A DNA stretch of 64,000 nucleotides from Flavobacteriales bacterium (GCA_016717305.1 JADKFY010000014.1:1-64000), one strand, 5' to 3'; shown: positions 1-9,671, numbered from the stretch's first letter. The notes: generated by a model not told the origin, from the letters alone. A program made the numbers and translations.

Positions 1-520
1 TGCAACACAAGCAATACATAACAGCAGCAAGCCGACGGATGCTAACCTCCAACGGTGCAACGTCAAGTAGACCAGTGCCAGCCCAAGGGTGAAATAGAAA
101 ATGCCACCTACTTCAATGGCCTTATGGAACGTAGGTCCCCACGCATCGGTTTCGTCAGCCCCGGCGAGTGCATGCCCTACCAAAAAGAACGGTAACTCTA
201 GGGAGAGCAGCACCACAGGTATACTTCGTTAGGATCTTGTCCCGCTCAACGTCCACACTGAATCCCTGACCCGATACGCGAAGTACTTCCGCGCTGATCG
301 CAGTTCCCCGCATGTGGTAGTGGAACACGCCCGGTAAGTAGATGTAGTACCCGGCAGCATCCGAACCGAGATCATGTTTACCAATGGCATATCTACCCGT
401 TTGATGGTATTTGATCGAGTAAAGTGAGAAGAACAGGAAGAAGCAAAATGCAACAAGGCCGACTCCCTTGCTTGGGGAGGTCCATTTATCCAATGCAGGA
501 AACTTACTGATGAGTTGCAT
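1..520 (-). pseudogene. Partial, frame-broken glycosyltransferase-like membrane protein
   Basis: This is the N-terminal part of a membrane protein that runs off the left edge. The start ATG at 520 is followed by a hydrophobic helix and then the stretch SDAAGYYIYLPGVF, which resembles the first periplasmic loop of PMT/ArnT-like glycosyltransferases. The reading frame breaks at the GGG run 201-203. Removing one base there joins CGAALLELPFFLVGHALAG to a further hydrophobic stretch that stays open to base 1. The uncorrected frame stops at about 155. The gene is probably a paralogue of the next one at 807-2096. I cannot tell real decay from an assembly indel. The specific sugar or acceptor is unknown. 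Confidence 0.55.
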
Positions 521-806
521 GTGGCATTCCACTAAATAGCCAAGTGTATGGCTTTGCTGACAAGCTTGCGAACAGGTTTGGACACCACGATCCACTCGGT
601 TCGAGTTGAATTGCACACCCCTCGGTACGACCGGGTAAGATGATGGGGATGGGATTTTCTCGACTTTGCAATAAACGGTTTCGGAACAGCGCGAAAGTAC
701 CCGGTCCAATGGTTTTCTCCGTCATCGATGCGCGTTTGCCCGTTCCAAGGCGATTTCCCAAACCAACTGGAGAGGCTTGGCATATAACGAACTTTTCCGA
801 ACAGGC

Positions 807-2096
807 TCAGTTTCCCGCCGCGATATTACCAACCACCTCAAGGACTTTCGGCCAATCCCCATCCACGGAGAAGATATCGAAGTCATAGTGCTCGATCATC
901 CCGAAATTCAGCCGTATAAAGGCCCAGAGCAACACTGCGGTAAGGATCCGCAACGTCCAAGTACGCCGTATTACATAGCGGAAGAACCAGGCGAATGGAA
1001 TGGCCACCAGGCCATACAGGTCAATAAACCCACGATGCCCATATGCCCCGCCGAGCCACCAGCACCACCATGCGCTGTAGGACAGTAATGTGAACACGAG
1101 GATCAGCAATATCGCGCGGGCGGGTCGCCTACCACGCCATGCTTCAACGAGCAATGTGGCGATCACGATAAGAAAGACGGGACTATACACGAACCAGCCG
1201 TTCCGCGGGCTGAATAGAACCAAGCCCGGCACCATCCTGTCGAATTCGAAATGCTCGTTGTTGAGGGCATACGGATTTGCATACCAATCTCCGGTCAGGT
1301 AGTGCCAATAGATCGATTGCAAGGCCCAGGGATCAGACCGAGGATCGAACCCAGCACAAAAGCACTGCGGTGGCCTACCAAGTTGTTCCATGCCCCGCGC
1401 ACTCCCCGGCATTGTCCAAGCCAGCCAAAGCGGGAACAAGGCCACGGCGATATTCAATTGGCGAACGAGTACCATCATAGCACCCGAAAAGAGAAACAGC
1501 ATAACATGCACAGGACGAGGACCATCGATGATGCGCAACCCGCACCAACAGAACAGGGATACGAGAAAATAGGAATGGACATGCGACATCAGTGGCTGGC
1601 TGGTGGCATAGAAGTACAGATTGCTGCCTCCATAGATCGTGATAACAGCTAGCAGTGCCGCCGTTGTGGTGCTGTACCGTCGCGCCAGCCGGAAGCTGAA
1701 CACAGCACCTGCGCCAGCATAGATAGCGGTACTGGCCATCATGCAAACCGCGTTCGTTGGTGCGAAGCCGGTATTCGGATAGTCGAAAAACCATGTGAGC
1801 AAATGGGAGTCGGGTAAAATGGGAGCTCCAAGACCGCGACCCCCAACGAGTATGCGCAGATATCGCTGTGTTCTCGGAGACCTATGGCACCAGAACATCC
1901 AATCGAACTTCCCGGTGATGAACGCTGATGGTAGCCACTGATAATAGCCCAAACCGTCCCAAGCTCCCCAGAAGAAATCGTAAGTGTTCGACCCTCCGAT
2001 TATCCACGCTTCCCGGAACGATAGAACGGCCACGAACATGAAGAGCAACCACTCCAACAAATGGCGGTCCCGCCAATTTACGTGCTGTGATACCAT
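807..2096 (-). CDS. Glycosyltransferase-like multi-spanning membrane protein (internally frame-disrupted)
   Basis: About 430 residues with many hydrophobic segments and a WGAWDGLGYYQWLP loop near the N-terminus, the style of Bacteroidota PMT/ArnT-like lipid-linked sugar transferases. ATG 2096 is preferred because upstream codons have no hydrophobic character. The frame is open throughout, but two internal stretches read better in another frame. Near 1815-1885 the alternative gives AYSLGVAVLELPFY, matching the paralogue at the left edge. Near 1330-1385 it gives LVGHRSAFVLGSILGLI before PWALQSIYW. Four compensating indels are therefore suspected, and the conceptual protein is wrong in those stretches. 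Substrate unknown. Confidence 0.6.
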   Translation of the reverse strand: MVSQHVNWRDRHLLEWLLFMFVAVLSFREAWIIGGSNTYDFFWGAWDGLGYYQWLPSAFITGKFDWMFWCHRSPRTQRYLRILVGGRGLGAPILPDSHLLTWFFDYPNTGFAPTNAVCMMASTAIYAGAGAVFSFRLARRYSTTTAALLAVITIYGGSNLYFYATSQPLMSHVHSYFLVSLFCWCGLRIIDGPRPVHVMLFLFSGAMMVLVRQLNIAVALFPLWLAWTMPGSARGMEQLGRPPQCFCAGFDPRSDPWALQSIYWHYLTGDWYANPYALNNEHFEFDRMVPGLVLFSPRNGWFVYSPVFLIVIATLLVEAWRGRRPARAILLILVFTLLSYSAWWCWWLGGAYGHRGFIDLYGLVAIPFAWFFRYVIRRTWTLRILTAVLLWAFIRLNFGMIEHYDFDIFSVDGDWPKVLEVVGNIAAGN

Positions 2097-2376
2097 TGTT
2101 CGACCAGAGGAGCCGTATCTATTCCAATACAGACCATTTTGAGTCGACCAAAGTACGGTCAAGTATCTTACGAATTATTGACCCGAGCGACGGACAAAAC
2201 AGCTCGATATAAACTACACTGCACGCAGACCCATGACCCTTGAACACGATCCGTCGGATCCTTAGGCCCACTACCGGCAATGGTTGGTAAGGATATTGGC
2301 CCTCCCGGTCCATTAGCGTCATAGCTGACCGAATCTACTACCCGAGAGACCCAACCCTTGATCTGTTCAATACCCT

Positions 2377-3870
2377 TCAATTGTCTGGACTTCTTCGGTA
2401 CAGGACCGTGCCACATACTTCAAACTCCTTTATCAGTGTGAACTCCTCCAATTCCTTTGGGTCAACATCTTGTTTTACAAGGTATCTATAAGCATCATTC
2501 GGACCAGGCCCATTTCTGTGCATACGTTCTAGCTGTGCTATGCCCCAATGATCACGGTAGTAGTTGATGGTAGGCTCAAAAAGCCATGTAATACCAAGCT
2601 CCACACTCCCATCACTCAGTTGTTCCATGTCCATGTCATCCACGATCAACTGCACGGCTTCCTTTGTACACAGATCATACTGCCACTCAACACTTCTGTA
2701 CGGCCCGAATTGTGGCCAAAGAACCACAATGGAGCCCAACCCAAAAAGCGCTATGAACACCTTATGCGTGAGGCGCACAAGACGACCGCGGAGTGCGGTA
2801 CCATAAAATATCAAGGGCAAGAGCGCCAATGGTATAAGGAAAATGGCAAAGCGCGCAACAGGATAATCCACATTGAATAATAAGTGCTGTAGTACGATAC
2901 TTAAGGATGTCAAGAACAACACCATCGCCAGCGCAATGAATGTTCTGCGTTCTTCGGTGAAAGCGCCGCTCCGCACCGATCCATTCCTGTAGCTTGCGAT
3001 GAACATGAAAAGCGATACCGCCACGGCCGCTGCAATGATCCAAGGAAGCTGAACTCCAGCAATGGAGATCCCTGGAATACTGCTCGCCACTACGGAGAAT
3101 ACCGTGCTATCGAAAAAGCCTTCTTTGCCCCCGAAATCAAGTTTATTCCCACTGAGTGTTCTGGCTATTGGTATGACCAGAATACCCACGGCCACAAATA
3201 TCATTACCCCGTTGAAGAAGGCCTCCCTCCGCAGTTCGGAATACCCGGTCCGATGGCGAACGATCTCGATCCAGCGCAAGATGAAATAGGTGCTGAAGAT
3301 GGCCAAGTAGGTCCCGAACAAGACAAAGCTTCCGAGTACTGCTAAGATCCCTGCAAGATGGAACAAGACAATGTGCGATGGTCTCCTTGACCGTAGCGCT
3401 CGCGTAAGATGGAACAGTGCCATGAGCATAAAGCCGATCGATATTCCATACCCCCTTGCAATGCTGAACATTTCCAGAATGATCGGATTCGATACCAGTA
3501 TGAGATACCCCAAACAGGCGACCATGGGGTCCAAGCGCCGGAGCAACAGAAAGGCGTAGGTCAGATAAATGATGAATGCGAGAATGTTCGGGGATCTCAT
3601 GGACAACTCGCTCGTTCCAAAGAGTGCCCCTGCACACTTCATCCCGAAGGAATTCAACAAATGATTATTCGTAAAGGATTCTTTGTGGACCACGATATCC
3701 AGAAAGGACAACTGTGGGTAGTACATGAAGGAGTAGCTCTCATCATGTGTAAAAGAAGCCACGGTTGATCGGTGGAAAACGCATACGAGCACAGTGATGG
3801 CGACAATTGCCATTACCAGGACCTTGGGGTGGATGCGGTCTTTCATGTTACCGTACTGATCGAGTTCCAT
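2377..3870 (-). CDS. Multi-spanning membrane protein, glycosyltransferase 39-like
   Basis: A 497-residue protein with roughly ten hydrophobic segments. After the first helix comes FTHDESYSFMYY, where the HDE resembles the acidic catalytic loop of GT-C/PMT-type transferases, which take sugar from a polyprenyl-phosphate donor on the outer face of the inner membrane. A second start (residue 9, 3846) is possible. It lies 83 bp downstream of the GT2 gene at 3954-4901 on the same strand and probably shares its transcript. The frame is intact, unlike its two downstream neighbours. Donor and acceptor cannot be read from the sequence. Confidence 0.65.
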   Translation of the reverse strand: MELDQYGNMKDRIHPKVLVMAIVAITVLVCVFHRSTVASFTHDESYSFMYYPQLSFLDIVVHKESFTNNHLLNSFGMKCAGALFGTSELSMRSPNILAFIIYLTYAFLLLRRLDPMVACLGYLILVSNPIILEMFSIARGYGISIGFMLMALFHLTRALRSRRPSHIVLFHLAGILAVLGSFVLFGTYLAIFSTYFILRWIEIVRHRTGYSELRREAFFNGVMIFVAVGILVIPIARTLSGNKLDFGGKEGFFDSTVFSVVASSIPGISIAGVQLPWIIAAAVAVSLFMFIASYRNGSVRSGAFTEERRTFIALAMVLFLTSLSIVLQHLLFNVDYPVARFAIFLIPLALLPLIFYGTALRGRLVRLTHKVFIALFGLGSIVVLWPQFGPYRSVEWQYDLCTKEAVQLIVDDMDMEQLSDGSVELGITWLFEPTINYYRDHWGIAQLERMHRNGPGPNDAYRYLVKQDVDPKELEEFTLIKEFEVCGTVLYRRSPDN

Positions 3871-3953
3871 ACCGATCGTCCGGAAAATTACAGTTCTTCA
3901 TTGCCTTGGCACGGCCTGTTAATTGAACTTTTGTTGGCACAATTCACAGCTCG

Positions 3954-4901
3954 TCAAACTCTTGGTCCTTCTTCTTGGGAAACCTCATTCACAACGTACA
4001 TCGGCCGACGCTTGACCTCTTGTGCGATCCGGTTGATGTACTCGCCGATCACGCCCAAACAAAGCAGTTGGATGCCACCAATGAACATGGTGCTGATGAT
4101 CAAGGAGGTCCAACCCGTAACGACTTGGCCACGCACCAACATGGACCACAGTGCATAGAGGATGATGGCAAAAGCGATAAAGGACACCAGGAAGCCGAAC
4201 AGAGATGCCAGCCTCAAGGGCAGGTTGGAGAAGGAGAAGATGCCGGCAAGGGCCAAACCGAACGACCTACGGATCGTGTATTTCGGAGATCCCGCTCTTC
4301 GTCCTTGCCGGTCGAAAAGGACATGGTCCTGCTTAAAGCCCAACCACGCGATCTGACCACGAAGGAACCGATCCCGTTCTTGCATATCGGCAAGGCTCAA
4401 AAGCACTTTTCGCGATATCAATCTGAAATCCCCGGTATCCAGAGGGATGTCAATTTGCGTAATGGCACGGAGCGTTCGATAGAAGGCATTCGCTGTCCAG
4501 CGTTTCCAGAAAGGCTCCTCCTGCCGCGACCGGCGTTTGGCGTATACCACTTGGGCACCGGCCTTGTACTTTGCATACAGTTCGGGGATCAGTTCTGGTG
4601 GATCTTGTAGGTCTCCATCCATGATCACCACGCAGTTTCCCTGTGCATGATCCAGTCCGGCAGTGATCGCCATTTGGTGTCCGAAATTGCGGCTCAAGGA
4701 GATGAACCGTATCCGTTGGTCCTTCGCACATTCGGCTTTGATCCGGTCCAACGTATTATCGGAACTGCCGTCATCCACAAGGACCATTTCCACCTGCTCC
4801 GAAATACCACGTAGCGCTGCGATAGAACGTTGCACCAATTCAGTGATGATCGGGGCCTCGTTCATGACGGGCACCACCAACGAAAGTTCAGGTCGATCCA
4901 T
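3954..4901 (-). CDS. GT2 polyprenyl-phosphate glycosyltransferase (GtrB/DPM1-like)
   Basis: A 315-residue family 2 glycosyltransferase. The N-terminal GT-A domain has the nucleotide-binding VDDGSSD near residues 42-48 and a DGD metal motif at 95-97, followed by LQDPPEL, typical of dolichol/undecaprenyl-phosphate sugar transferases. Two C-terminal hydrophobic helices (about 230-260 and 265-295) anchor it, as in the GtrB family. Such enzymes load a sugar onto undecaprenyl phosphate at the cytoplasmic face, making the donor used by GT-C enzymes such as its neighbours. Its start overlaps the end of the upstream transferase by 14 bp, so the two are translationally linked. Confidence 0.88.
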   Translation of the reverse strand: MDRPELSLVVPVMNEAPIITELVQRSIAALRGISEQVEMVLVDDGSSDNTLDRIKAECAKDQRIRFISLSRNFGHQMAITAGLDHAQGNCVVIMDGDLQDPPELIPELYAKYKAGAQVVYAKRRSRQEEPFWKRWTANAFYRTLRAITQIDIPLDTGDFRLISRKVLLSLADMQERDRFLRGQIAWLGFKQDHVLFDRQGRRAGSPKYTIRRSFGLALAGIFSFSNLPLRLASLFGFLVSFIAFAIILYALWSMLVRGQVVTGWTSLIISTMFIGGIQLLCLGVIGEYINRIAQEVKRRPMYVVNEVSQEEGPRV

Positions 4902-6390
4902 CTCGTTTCCCTTTGATCAAATAGACGCGTACGTCATGGTCGCTGAACAAGGTCTCCGTTTCATAGTTCGCCTCTATATGATCATTGATCCAGTGCTCCA
5001 CAGTAAAGACACGATCACCCGGTAGAAGGTCATCCTTCTCCTTTTTGTCCAGGATCGTTCCTGCATCCTTGTTCAATTGAACGTAGAACGCCACCTCATC
5101 GTGGCCCCAATCATAGCAGACCACGTTCGGTTGGACCTCTGTTTTCCCATGCCATAGGGCTTGGAGATAATTGGTGCACACATTGTATGGCACCTCCCAA
5201 TCAAGGTCTTTCGGAAAGTAGGCACGGGCGACTACCGTCGAATACGGGCGAACAAAAATGAGGAAGAGGAAGAGCAGAGGTGCCGCATACGTCCGCACTT
5301 GGTATTTGGGTAGATCGTACAGCCAAAGGAACGGTATGTAGATAGCCAAGGCCGCTAGGCCGCATAAGATCGGGAATAGCGGTACCGCGTACCATTCCAG
5401 CTTCGTCTGTGCGGAGCTGATAACGTACAGATAGGTCGCAGCGATACAGGTAAGGAGCATGCTCCAGCGACCAACGGTCGGATCCCGATGGGCCAATCCC
5501 AGCACCATTCCACAGGGCACGAGCAGCCACCAATTTGCAAAATGATTATCCATCAACAACCGGACATAGAAGTCCCACTTTCCTTGATGGCCTTCGAGCA
5601 CCGCACCATAACGCCCACCGAGTTCATTCTCCCAGACCGCTGTCAGATAGCCCGGGTTAAGGTGTTCGCGCAAGAAATAGTAACCCACCACAAGGACGAG
5701 AAAAACAGCGAGGCCTGCGTAGGTCTGTCGTTGACGAAGTAGGACGATCAATTTCCTTTGGAACAGGACGAAGAGGAAGATGCCCGGCAGGAACAAGAGT
5801 GCTTGGATCCCTTTCGTCAACGCAGCCAATGAAAGGAAAACAAAGAAGAGGAAGATATCCTTGGGCGCATCGCTGTTGGACCATCGGTAGATCGACCACA
5901 CGGAAAGTGTCATGAACAGAACAAGCAAGGCCTCGTAATTTCCACTTCTGGCGGCGTGGATGGTGAGATACCCATCGGTCGTTACAAGCAGAAGTACTGC
6001 TATGAAGCCCATCCATGGTGCCGCCATGTTGTTGGACATGGTGCGGAACAGGAAATAACACGTGAGAAAAGCCGCAATGACCGATGGCAGCCTGAACGAG
6101 AACTCACTTGGCCCAAGGACCGAGAAGGAGAGCGCCTCGATCCAGATCAGCAAGGGTGGTTTGGTGTTCCACATATCCGGCGCACCTTGGAAATAGGTCA
6201 CGAACGGCTCCCCGTTGTGCATCATTTCGTAGGCATTCCAAGCCAAGCGGATCTCATCCCATAAGCGGAGTGGCATCGAATCGAAATGGAGGAATAGCGG
6301 GAAATAAGCAATAACCCCGAGCACAAGGAGCATAAGCCATTTCGGTTCGCCCCGTAGAAAAGCATCCTGCGAACCACTTCGTTCCATCAT
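4888..6390 (-). CDS. ArnT/PMT-like family 39 glycosyltransferase
   Basis: A 500-residue polytopic inner-membrane protein. Following the first helix, MPLRLWDEIRLAWNAYEM carries the WDE acidic motif of ArnT-like transferases, and WNTKPPLLIWIEA matches the conserved KPPL motif of that family. About ten more hydrophobic segments follow, then a soluble C-terminal domain of roughly 90 residues. Family members move a sugar from a polyprenyl-phosphate donor to lipid A, protein or polysaccharide; here the acceptor is unknown. It starts 13 bp after scoB and overlaps the GT2 gene that could supply its donor. Confidence 0.8.
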   Translation of the reverse strand: MMERSGSQDAFLRGEPKWLMLLVLGVIAYFPLFLHFDSMPLRLWDEIRLAWNAYEMMHNGEPFVTYFQGAPDMWNTKPPLLIWIEALSFSVLGPSEFSFRLPSVIAAFLTCYFLFRTMSNNMAAPWMGFIAVLLLVTTDGYLTIHAARSGNYEALLVLFMTLSVWSIYRWSNSDAPKDIFLFFVFLSLAALTKGIQALLFLPGIFLFVLFQRKLIVLLRQRQTYAGLAVFLVLVVGYYFLREHLNPGYLTAVWENELGGRYGAVLEGHQGKWDFYVRLLMDNHFANWWLLVPCGMVLGLAHRDPTVGRWSMLLTCIAATYLYVISSAQTKLEWYAVPLFPILCGLAALAIYIPFLWLYDLPKYQVRTYAAPLLFLFLIFVRPYSTVVARAYFPKDLDWEVPYNVCTNYLQALWHGKTEVQPNVVCYDWGHDEVAFYVQLNKDAGTILDKKEKDDLLPGDRVFTVEHWINDHIEANYETETLFSDHDVRVYLIKGKRDGST

Positions 6391-6403
6391 TCGATCAACG
6401 GTT

Positions 6404-7060
6404 TCAGATCGCCATCTCCTTGATATCCCCTTCGATCACTAGACGGCCTTCGGTCTTGGCCTTGATCTCTTCAACGGAAACACCAGGTGCTCGTTCCAAT
6501 AGCTTGAACCCATCAGGCGTAATATCAAAAACGCCCAGGTCGCTTACGATCTTCTTTACGCAGGCAACACCGGTGAGCGGCAAGGAGCACTTCTTCAGCA
6601 ACTTGCTTTCACCGGCCTTGTTGGTATGCATCATGCACACGATGATGTTCTCCGCGCTGGCCACCAGATCCATGGCACCGCCCATGCCCTTCACCATTTT
6701 GCCGGGGATCTTCCAGTTGGCGATATCGCCGGTATCGGAAACCTCCATGGCACCAAGGACGGTAAGCTGCACGTGTTGCCCGCGGATCATGGCAAAGCTG
6801 GTAGCACTGTCGAATATGGCTGCGCCAGGCTTCAGCGTAACGGTCTGTTTGCCAGCGTTGATCAGGTCGGCATCCTCTTCCCCTTCAAAGGGAAATGGAC
6901 CCATGCCGAGGATCCCGTTCTCGCTTTGCAATTCGACACTGATGCCTTCTGGAATGTAGTTGGCCACCAATGTTGGGATGCCGATACCGAGGTTCACGTA
7001 CCAACCATCGCGCAACTCCTGTGCGATGCGTTGTGCCATTTGTGTTTTTGTCAAAGCCAT
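6404..7060 (-). CDS. scoB: 3-oxoacid CoA-transferase subunit B
   Basis: A 218-residue beta subunit of succinyl-CoA:3-ketoacid (or acetate/butyrate-acetoacetate) CoA-transferase. The N-terminal GWYVNLGIGIPTLVANY and the SENGILG motif with the catalytic glutamate are diagnostic. The enzyme moves CoA between succinyl-CoA and acetoacetate in ketone-body or butanoate metabolism in the cytoplasm. The second methionine (7060, MALTKTQ) is chosen over MIM at 7066. Its partner scoA lies at 8950-9645, separated by an unrelated membrane-protein gene, which is unusual since the subunits are normally adjacent. The exact CoA donor is not readable. Confidence 0.93.
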   Translation of the reverse strand: MALTKTQMAQRIAQELRDGWYVNLGIGIPTLVANYIPEGISVELQSENGILGMGPFPFEGEEDADLINAGKQTVTLKPGAAIFDSATSFAMIRGQHVQLTVLGAMEVSDTGDIANWKIPGKMVKGMGGAMDLVASAENIIVCMMHTNKAGESKLLKKCSLPLTGVACVKKIVSDLGVFDITPDGFKLLERAPGVSVEEIKAKTEGRLVIEGDIKEMAI

Positions 7061-7158
7061 GATCAATTATTTCGCTACAAGGGCCAAGGTAGGTAGTTGA
7101 GATTGACGTGAAGACATGTGGATAAAGCGCCTTGGGAACGACACTCCGTGGACCAAGA

Positions 7159-8946
7159 TCATTCATTCACCGCATAAACCCGCACATGTACTTTAGGCAG
7201 GCTATACTCAACGCGATCGGGGTTGTACAAACTGACCACCGAATTCAAGGCTACGCTTTGATCGGCGGGTACTCGGCGGATCAAATGCAGGTTCTCATTG
7301 GCCCAAGTTGGCCGCAACGAAGTGAGTTCTACTCTGTCCCAATATGTAGGATCTCCCTCAGCTGGCCGCGAATCCGTGATCACCGATGCCGTAAAGAAGT
7401 TGGTCGCTTCAACCACCATGTCCACCTCCACGAAAAAGGGTTGACCGATGATCGTATCCGACGCATTGATCCGCCAGAAGTCCATGAACTCGCGGTCCGT
7501 TACTTGTACACTGAAAGTGGTGTCGAGCAAGAGCCTTTCATTCAAGGGTGTATCTCTGGTCCATAGCACCAGTCTGCCATTAGGTGCTTCGTAGATACGG
7601 TGGAACCCATTGGGTGCCGGAGTGTAATTCGGATCCGTTATGAGCAGGTCGCACAATGTGATGGGATGTTGCTCAAAGTCCAAGGGTGCGGGTACTTCTC
7701 CACGCAATAGGCGACCGAGGTTCCAAGCTTCCTCGCCAATGAATTTCGGGGCGTTGATCAAAACAGGTCTTGCGGTTTTGGCTTGTGCAGCGGCCACCAG
7801 ATCGAACACCTTAGGAGCAATGCATTGATCCACCCACGTGGTGCTTTCCGTCGTGTTGAGCGTGACCAAGGTCTGAATGGGAAAACACACGACTACCAAG
7901 CTGGCCCATTTGGCCCAAGGCCGCATGGTGGCCAAGCGATCCAACGCGAATGCGAACAAAGCCAAGGCGAGGGGTAAGTAATGCAATGCGGTCCGTTGGG
8001 TTGGCCATGGCGTGTCCATTGTCCAAGCCATGAGGGCACGTCCCACAACTTCAACAAGCAGGACCATGGCAACAACTACCAATGCAAAGCGGGCCGGGTC
8101 CTGCTTCTTCCACAGGAAATAACCAGCTGCCCATGCGAGTGCAATACAGACAAGCAATGCGACCGCTCCATTCCACACAGAGGATGTGGCCCCGCTGGTG
8201 AAGAAAACGAGTGGACCGATCACATCATTCAGCAACCCGGTCGTCCCACCCCAATACAACAAGTCGCCTTCAGAGAGCAACGTCCCATACCACACCATCG
8301 ATCCCACGGCAACACCACCCAAAAGCCACAGGACGAATTGCTTGGCCCGATCGTGTTCCTGATAAATGACAAGTCGAATGGTTGCAAGACCGAATGCTGC
8401 GCAGCACACCAACATCAGGGAGAGGTTGGAAAAGATGGCAAGCGAGAAGAAGAGCAGTGTTAGGGCCAATGAACTGGTCTCGCCCTTTTCCATGTATCGG
8501 ATCAGGGTGAGCAACCCGAGCACCTCGAAGGCAATGGATGGTCCATAGCCACGGAACAAGGAGAAGAACTCGAACAGGAACGGCATGGTGAGCAACGCGA
8601 TCCCGAAACACCAACGGATGATCCGCGCGTCGATCATCCGCATCAGGCCGATCACCCCGAACGCGTAGAGCGGATAGGTAAGAACCGGGAACAGGCGCAC
8701 GGCCCACAGCTTGTAACCGAAAAGGAAAGTGGTCCATTGGCCAAGCAGCGTTACGAGCAAATGGTTACCGGCGTCCAGCTTGGCCAGTGGCGGCAGCAAA
8801 TGACCGGAGTACACATAGAGCCTCATCACGCGGGCCTCGTCGTGTACCACGGGCACCAGAAAGGCACGCACCGAAATGTACGCGAACATGGCGGCGGCCA
8901 CCCACCAAAGTCCAAGATCTCGGGGATCGCGGATCCGCATGGACAA
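7159..8946 (-). CDS. Large polytopic glycosyltransferase-like membrane protein
   Basis: A 595-residue protein with about ten hydrophobic helices in the first 390 residues and a soluble C-terminal region of about 200 residues. The first loop reads FLVPVVHDEARVMRLY, with an HDE like the acidic motif of GT-C transferases. It belongs to the same loose family as the genes at 2377 and 4888 but has a longer tail. It sits between the two CoA-transferase subunits: 3 bp after scoA and about 100 bp before scoB. The frame is intact. Function beyond probable sugar transfer at the outer face of the inner membrane is inference. Confidence 0.62.
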   Translation of the reverse strand: MSMRIRDPRDLGLWWVAAAMFAYISVRAFLVPVVHDEARVMRLYVYSGHLLPPLAKLDAGNHLLVTLLGQWTTFLFGYKLWAVRLFPVLTYPLYAFGVIGLMRMIDARIIRWCFGIALLTMPFLFEFFSLFRGYGPSIAFEVLGLLTLIRYMEKGETSSLALTLLFFSLAIFSNLSLMLVCCAAFGLATIRLVIYQEHDRAKQFVLWLLGGVAVGSMVWYGTLLSEGDLLYWGGTTGLLNDVIGPLVFFTSGATSSVWNGAVALLVCIALAWAAGYFLWKKQDPARFALVVVAMVLLVEVVGRALMAWTMDTPWPTQRTALHYLPLALALFAFALDRLATMRPWAKWASLVVVCFPIQTLVTLNTTESTTWVDQCIAPKVFDLVAAAQAKTARPVLINAPKFIGEEAWNLGRLLRGEVPAPLDFEQHPITLCDLLITDPNYTPAPNGFHRIYEAPNGRLVLWTRDTPLNERLLLDTTFSVQVTDREFMDFWRINASDTIIGQPFFVEVDMVVEATNFFTASVITDSRPAEGDPTYWDRVELTSLRPTWANENLHLIRRVPADQSVALNSVVSLYNPDRVEYSLPKVHVRVYAVNE

Positions 8947-8949
8947 GGA

Positions 8950-9645
8950 TCACGCTTTGCGCACCGTGCGTTGCTCGATCCGCTTTTCGTAGTTGGTGCC
9001 TTGGAAGATCCGTTGCACGAAGATCCCCGGGGTATGGATGGTATTGGGGTCCAGTTCGCCGGGTTCCACCAGCTCTTCCACTTCGGCCACAGTGATCTTA
9101 CCGGCCATGGCCATAACGGGATTGAAATTGCGTGCCGTGTGCTTGTAAACGAGGTTGCCTAGGGAGTCACCCTTCCACGCTTTCACGATCGCAAAATCGG
9201 GTCGCAGCCATTTCTCCATCACGTACATCTTGCCCTCGAATTCGCGGGTCTCTTTTCCTTCGGCCACTTCGGTACCATAACCTGCGGGAGTGAAAAATGC
9301 AGGGATACCAGCACCTCCCGCGCGACACCGTTCCGCCAGTGTGCCTTGTGGGATCAACTCCACATCCAATTCACCGCTGAGCATTTGGCGTTCGAATTCA
9401 TCGTTCTCACCTACGTAGCTGCTGATCATTTTCTTGATCTGCCGCGTCTTCAGCAAGAGGCCCAATCCGAAATCGTCCACACCGGCATTGTTGCTGATGC
9501 AGGTCAAGCCCTTCACACCCATGCGGGCCATGGCGGCAATGCTGTTCTCCGGGATCCCGCACAGGCCGAAGCCACCGAGCATCAAGGTCATGTTGTCCTC
9601 TAATCCCCTTAAGGCTTCATCGGCATTGGCTACGATCTTGTTCAT
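8950..9645 (-). CDS. scoA: 3-oxoacid CoA-transferase subunit A
   Basis: A 231-residue alpha subunit of the 3-oxoacid CoA-transferase. The N-terminal NMTLMLGGFGLCGIPENSI is the CoA-binding GGFG-x-GIP signature, and the ISNNAGVDDFGLGLLL stretch follows as in the family. It pairs with the beta subunit encoded at 6404-7060 to form the active heteromer. It is the first gene of the minus-strand run that continues into the glycosyltransferase genes. A TATCTTCG box lies at 9664-9671, about 20 bp upstream of the ATG, and an inverted repeat lies further upstream at 9687-9765. Confidence 0.93.
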   Translation of the reverse strand: MNKIVANADEALRGLEDNMTLMLGGFGLCGIPENSIAAMARMGVKGLTCISNNAGVDDFGLGLLLKTRQIKKMISSYVGENDEFERQMLSGELDVELIPQGTLAERCRAGGAGIPAFFTPAGYGTEVAEGKETREFEGKMYVMEKWLRPDFAIVKAWKGDSLGNLVYKHTARNFNPVMAMAGKITVAEVEELVEPGELDPNTIHTPGIFVQRIFQGTNYEKRIEQRTVRKA

Positions 9646-9663
9646 GTGTACGAGGTATGCTGG

Positions 9664-9671
9664 CGAAGATA
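9664..9671 (-). promoter_or_regulatory. Candidate -7 box upstream of scoA
   Basis: TATCTTCG on the minus strand, ending 18 bp before the scoA ATG. It fits the TAnnTTYG form seen before several genes here, but no TTG stands at the usual distance upstream, so it rests on one element only. Confidence 0.3.

Noticed and set aside
521..806. Possible small gene between the two left-most membrane-protein genes
   Set aside because: Open frames on both strands there have no family features and differ in no way from random frames; it is probably spacer.
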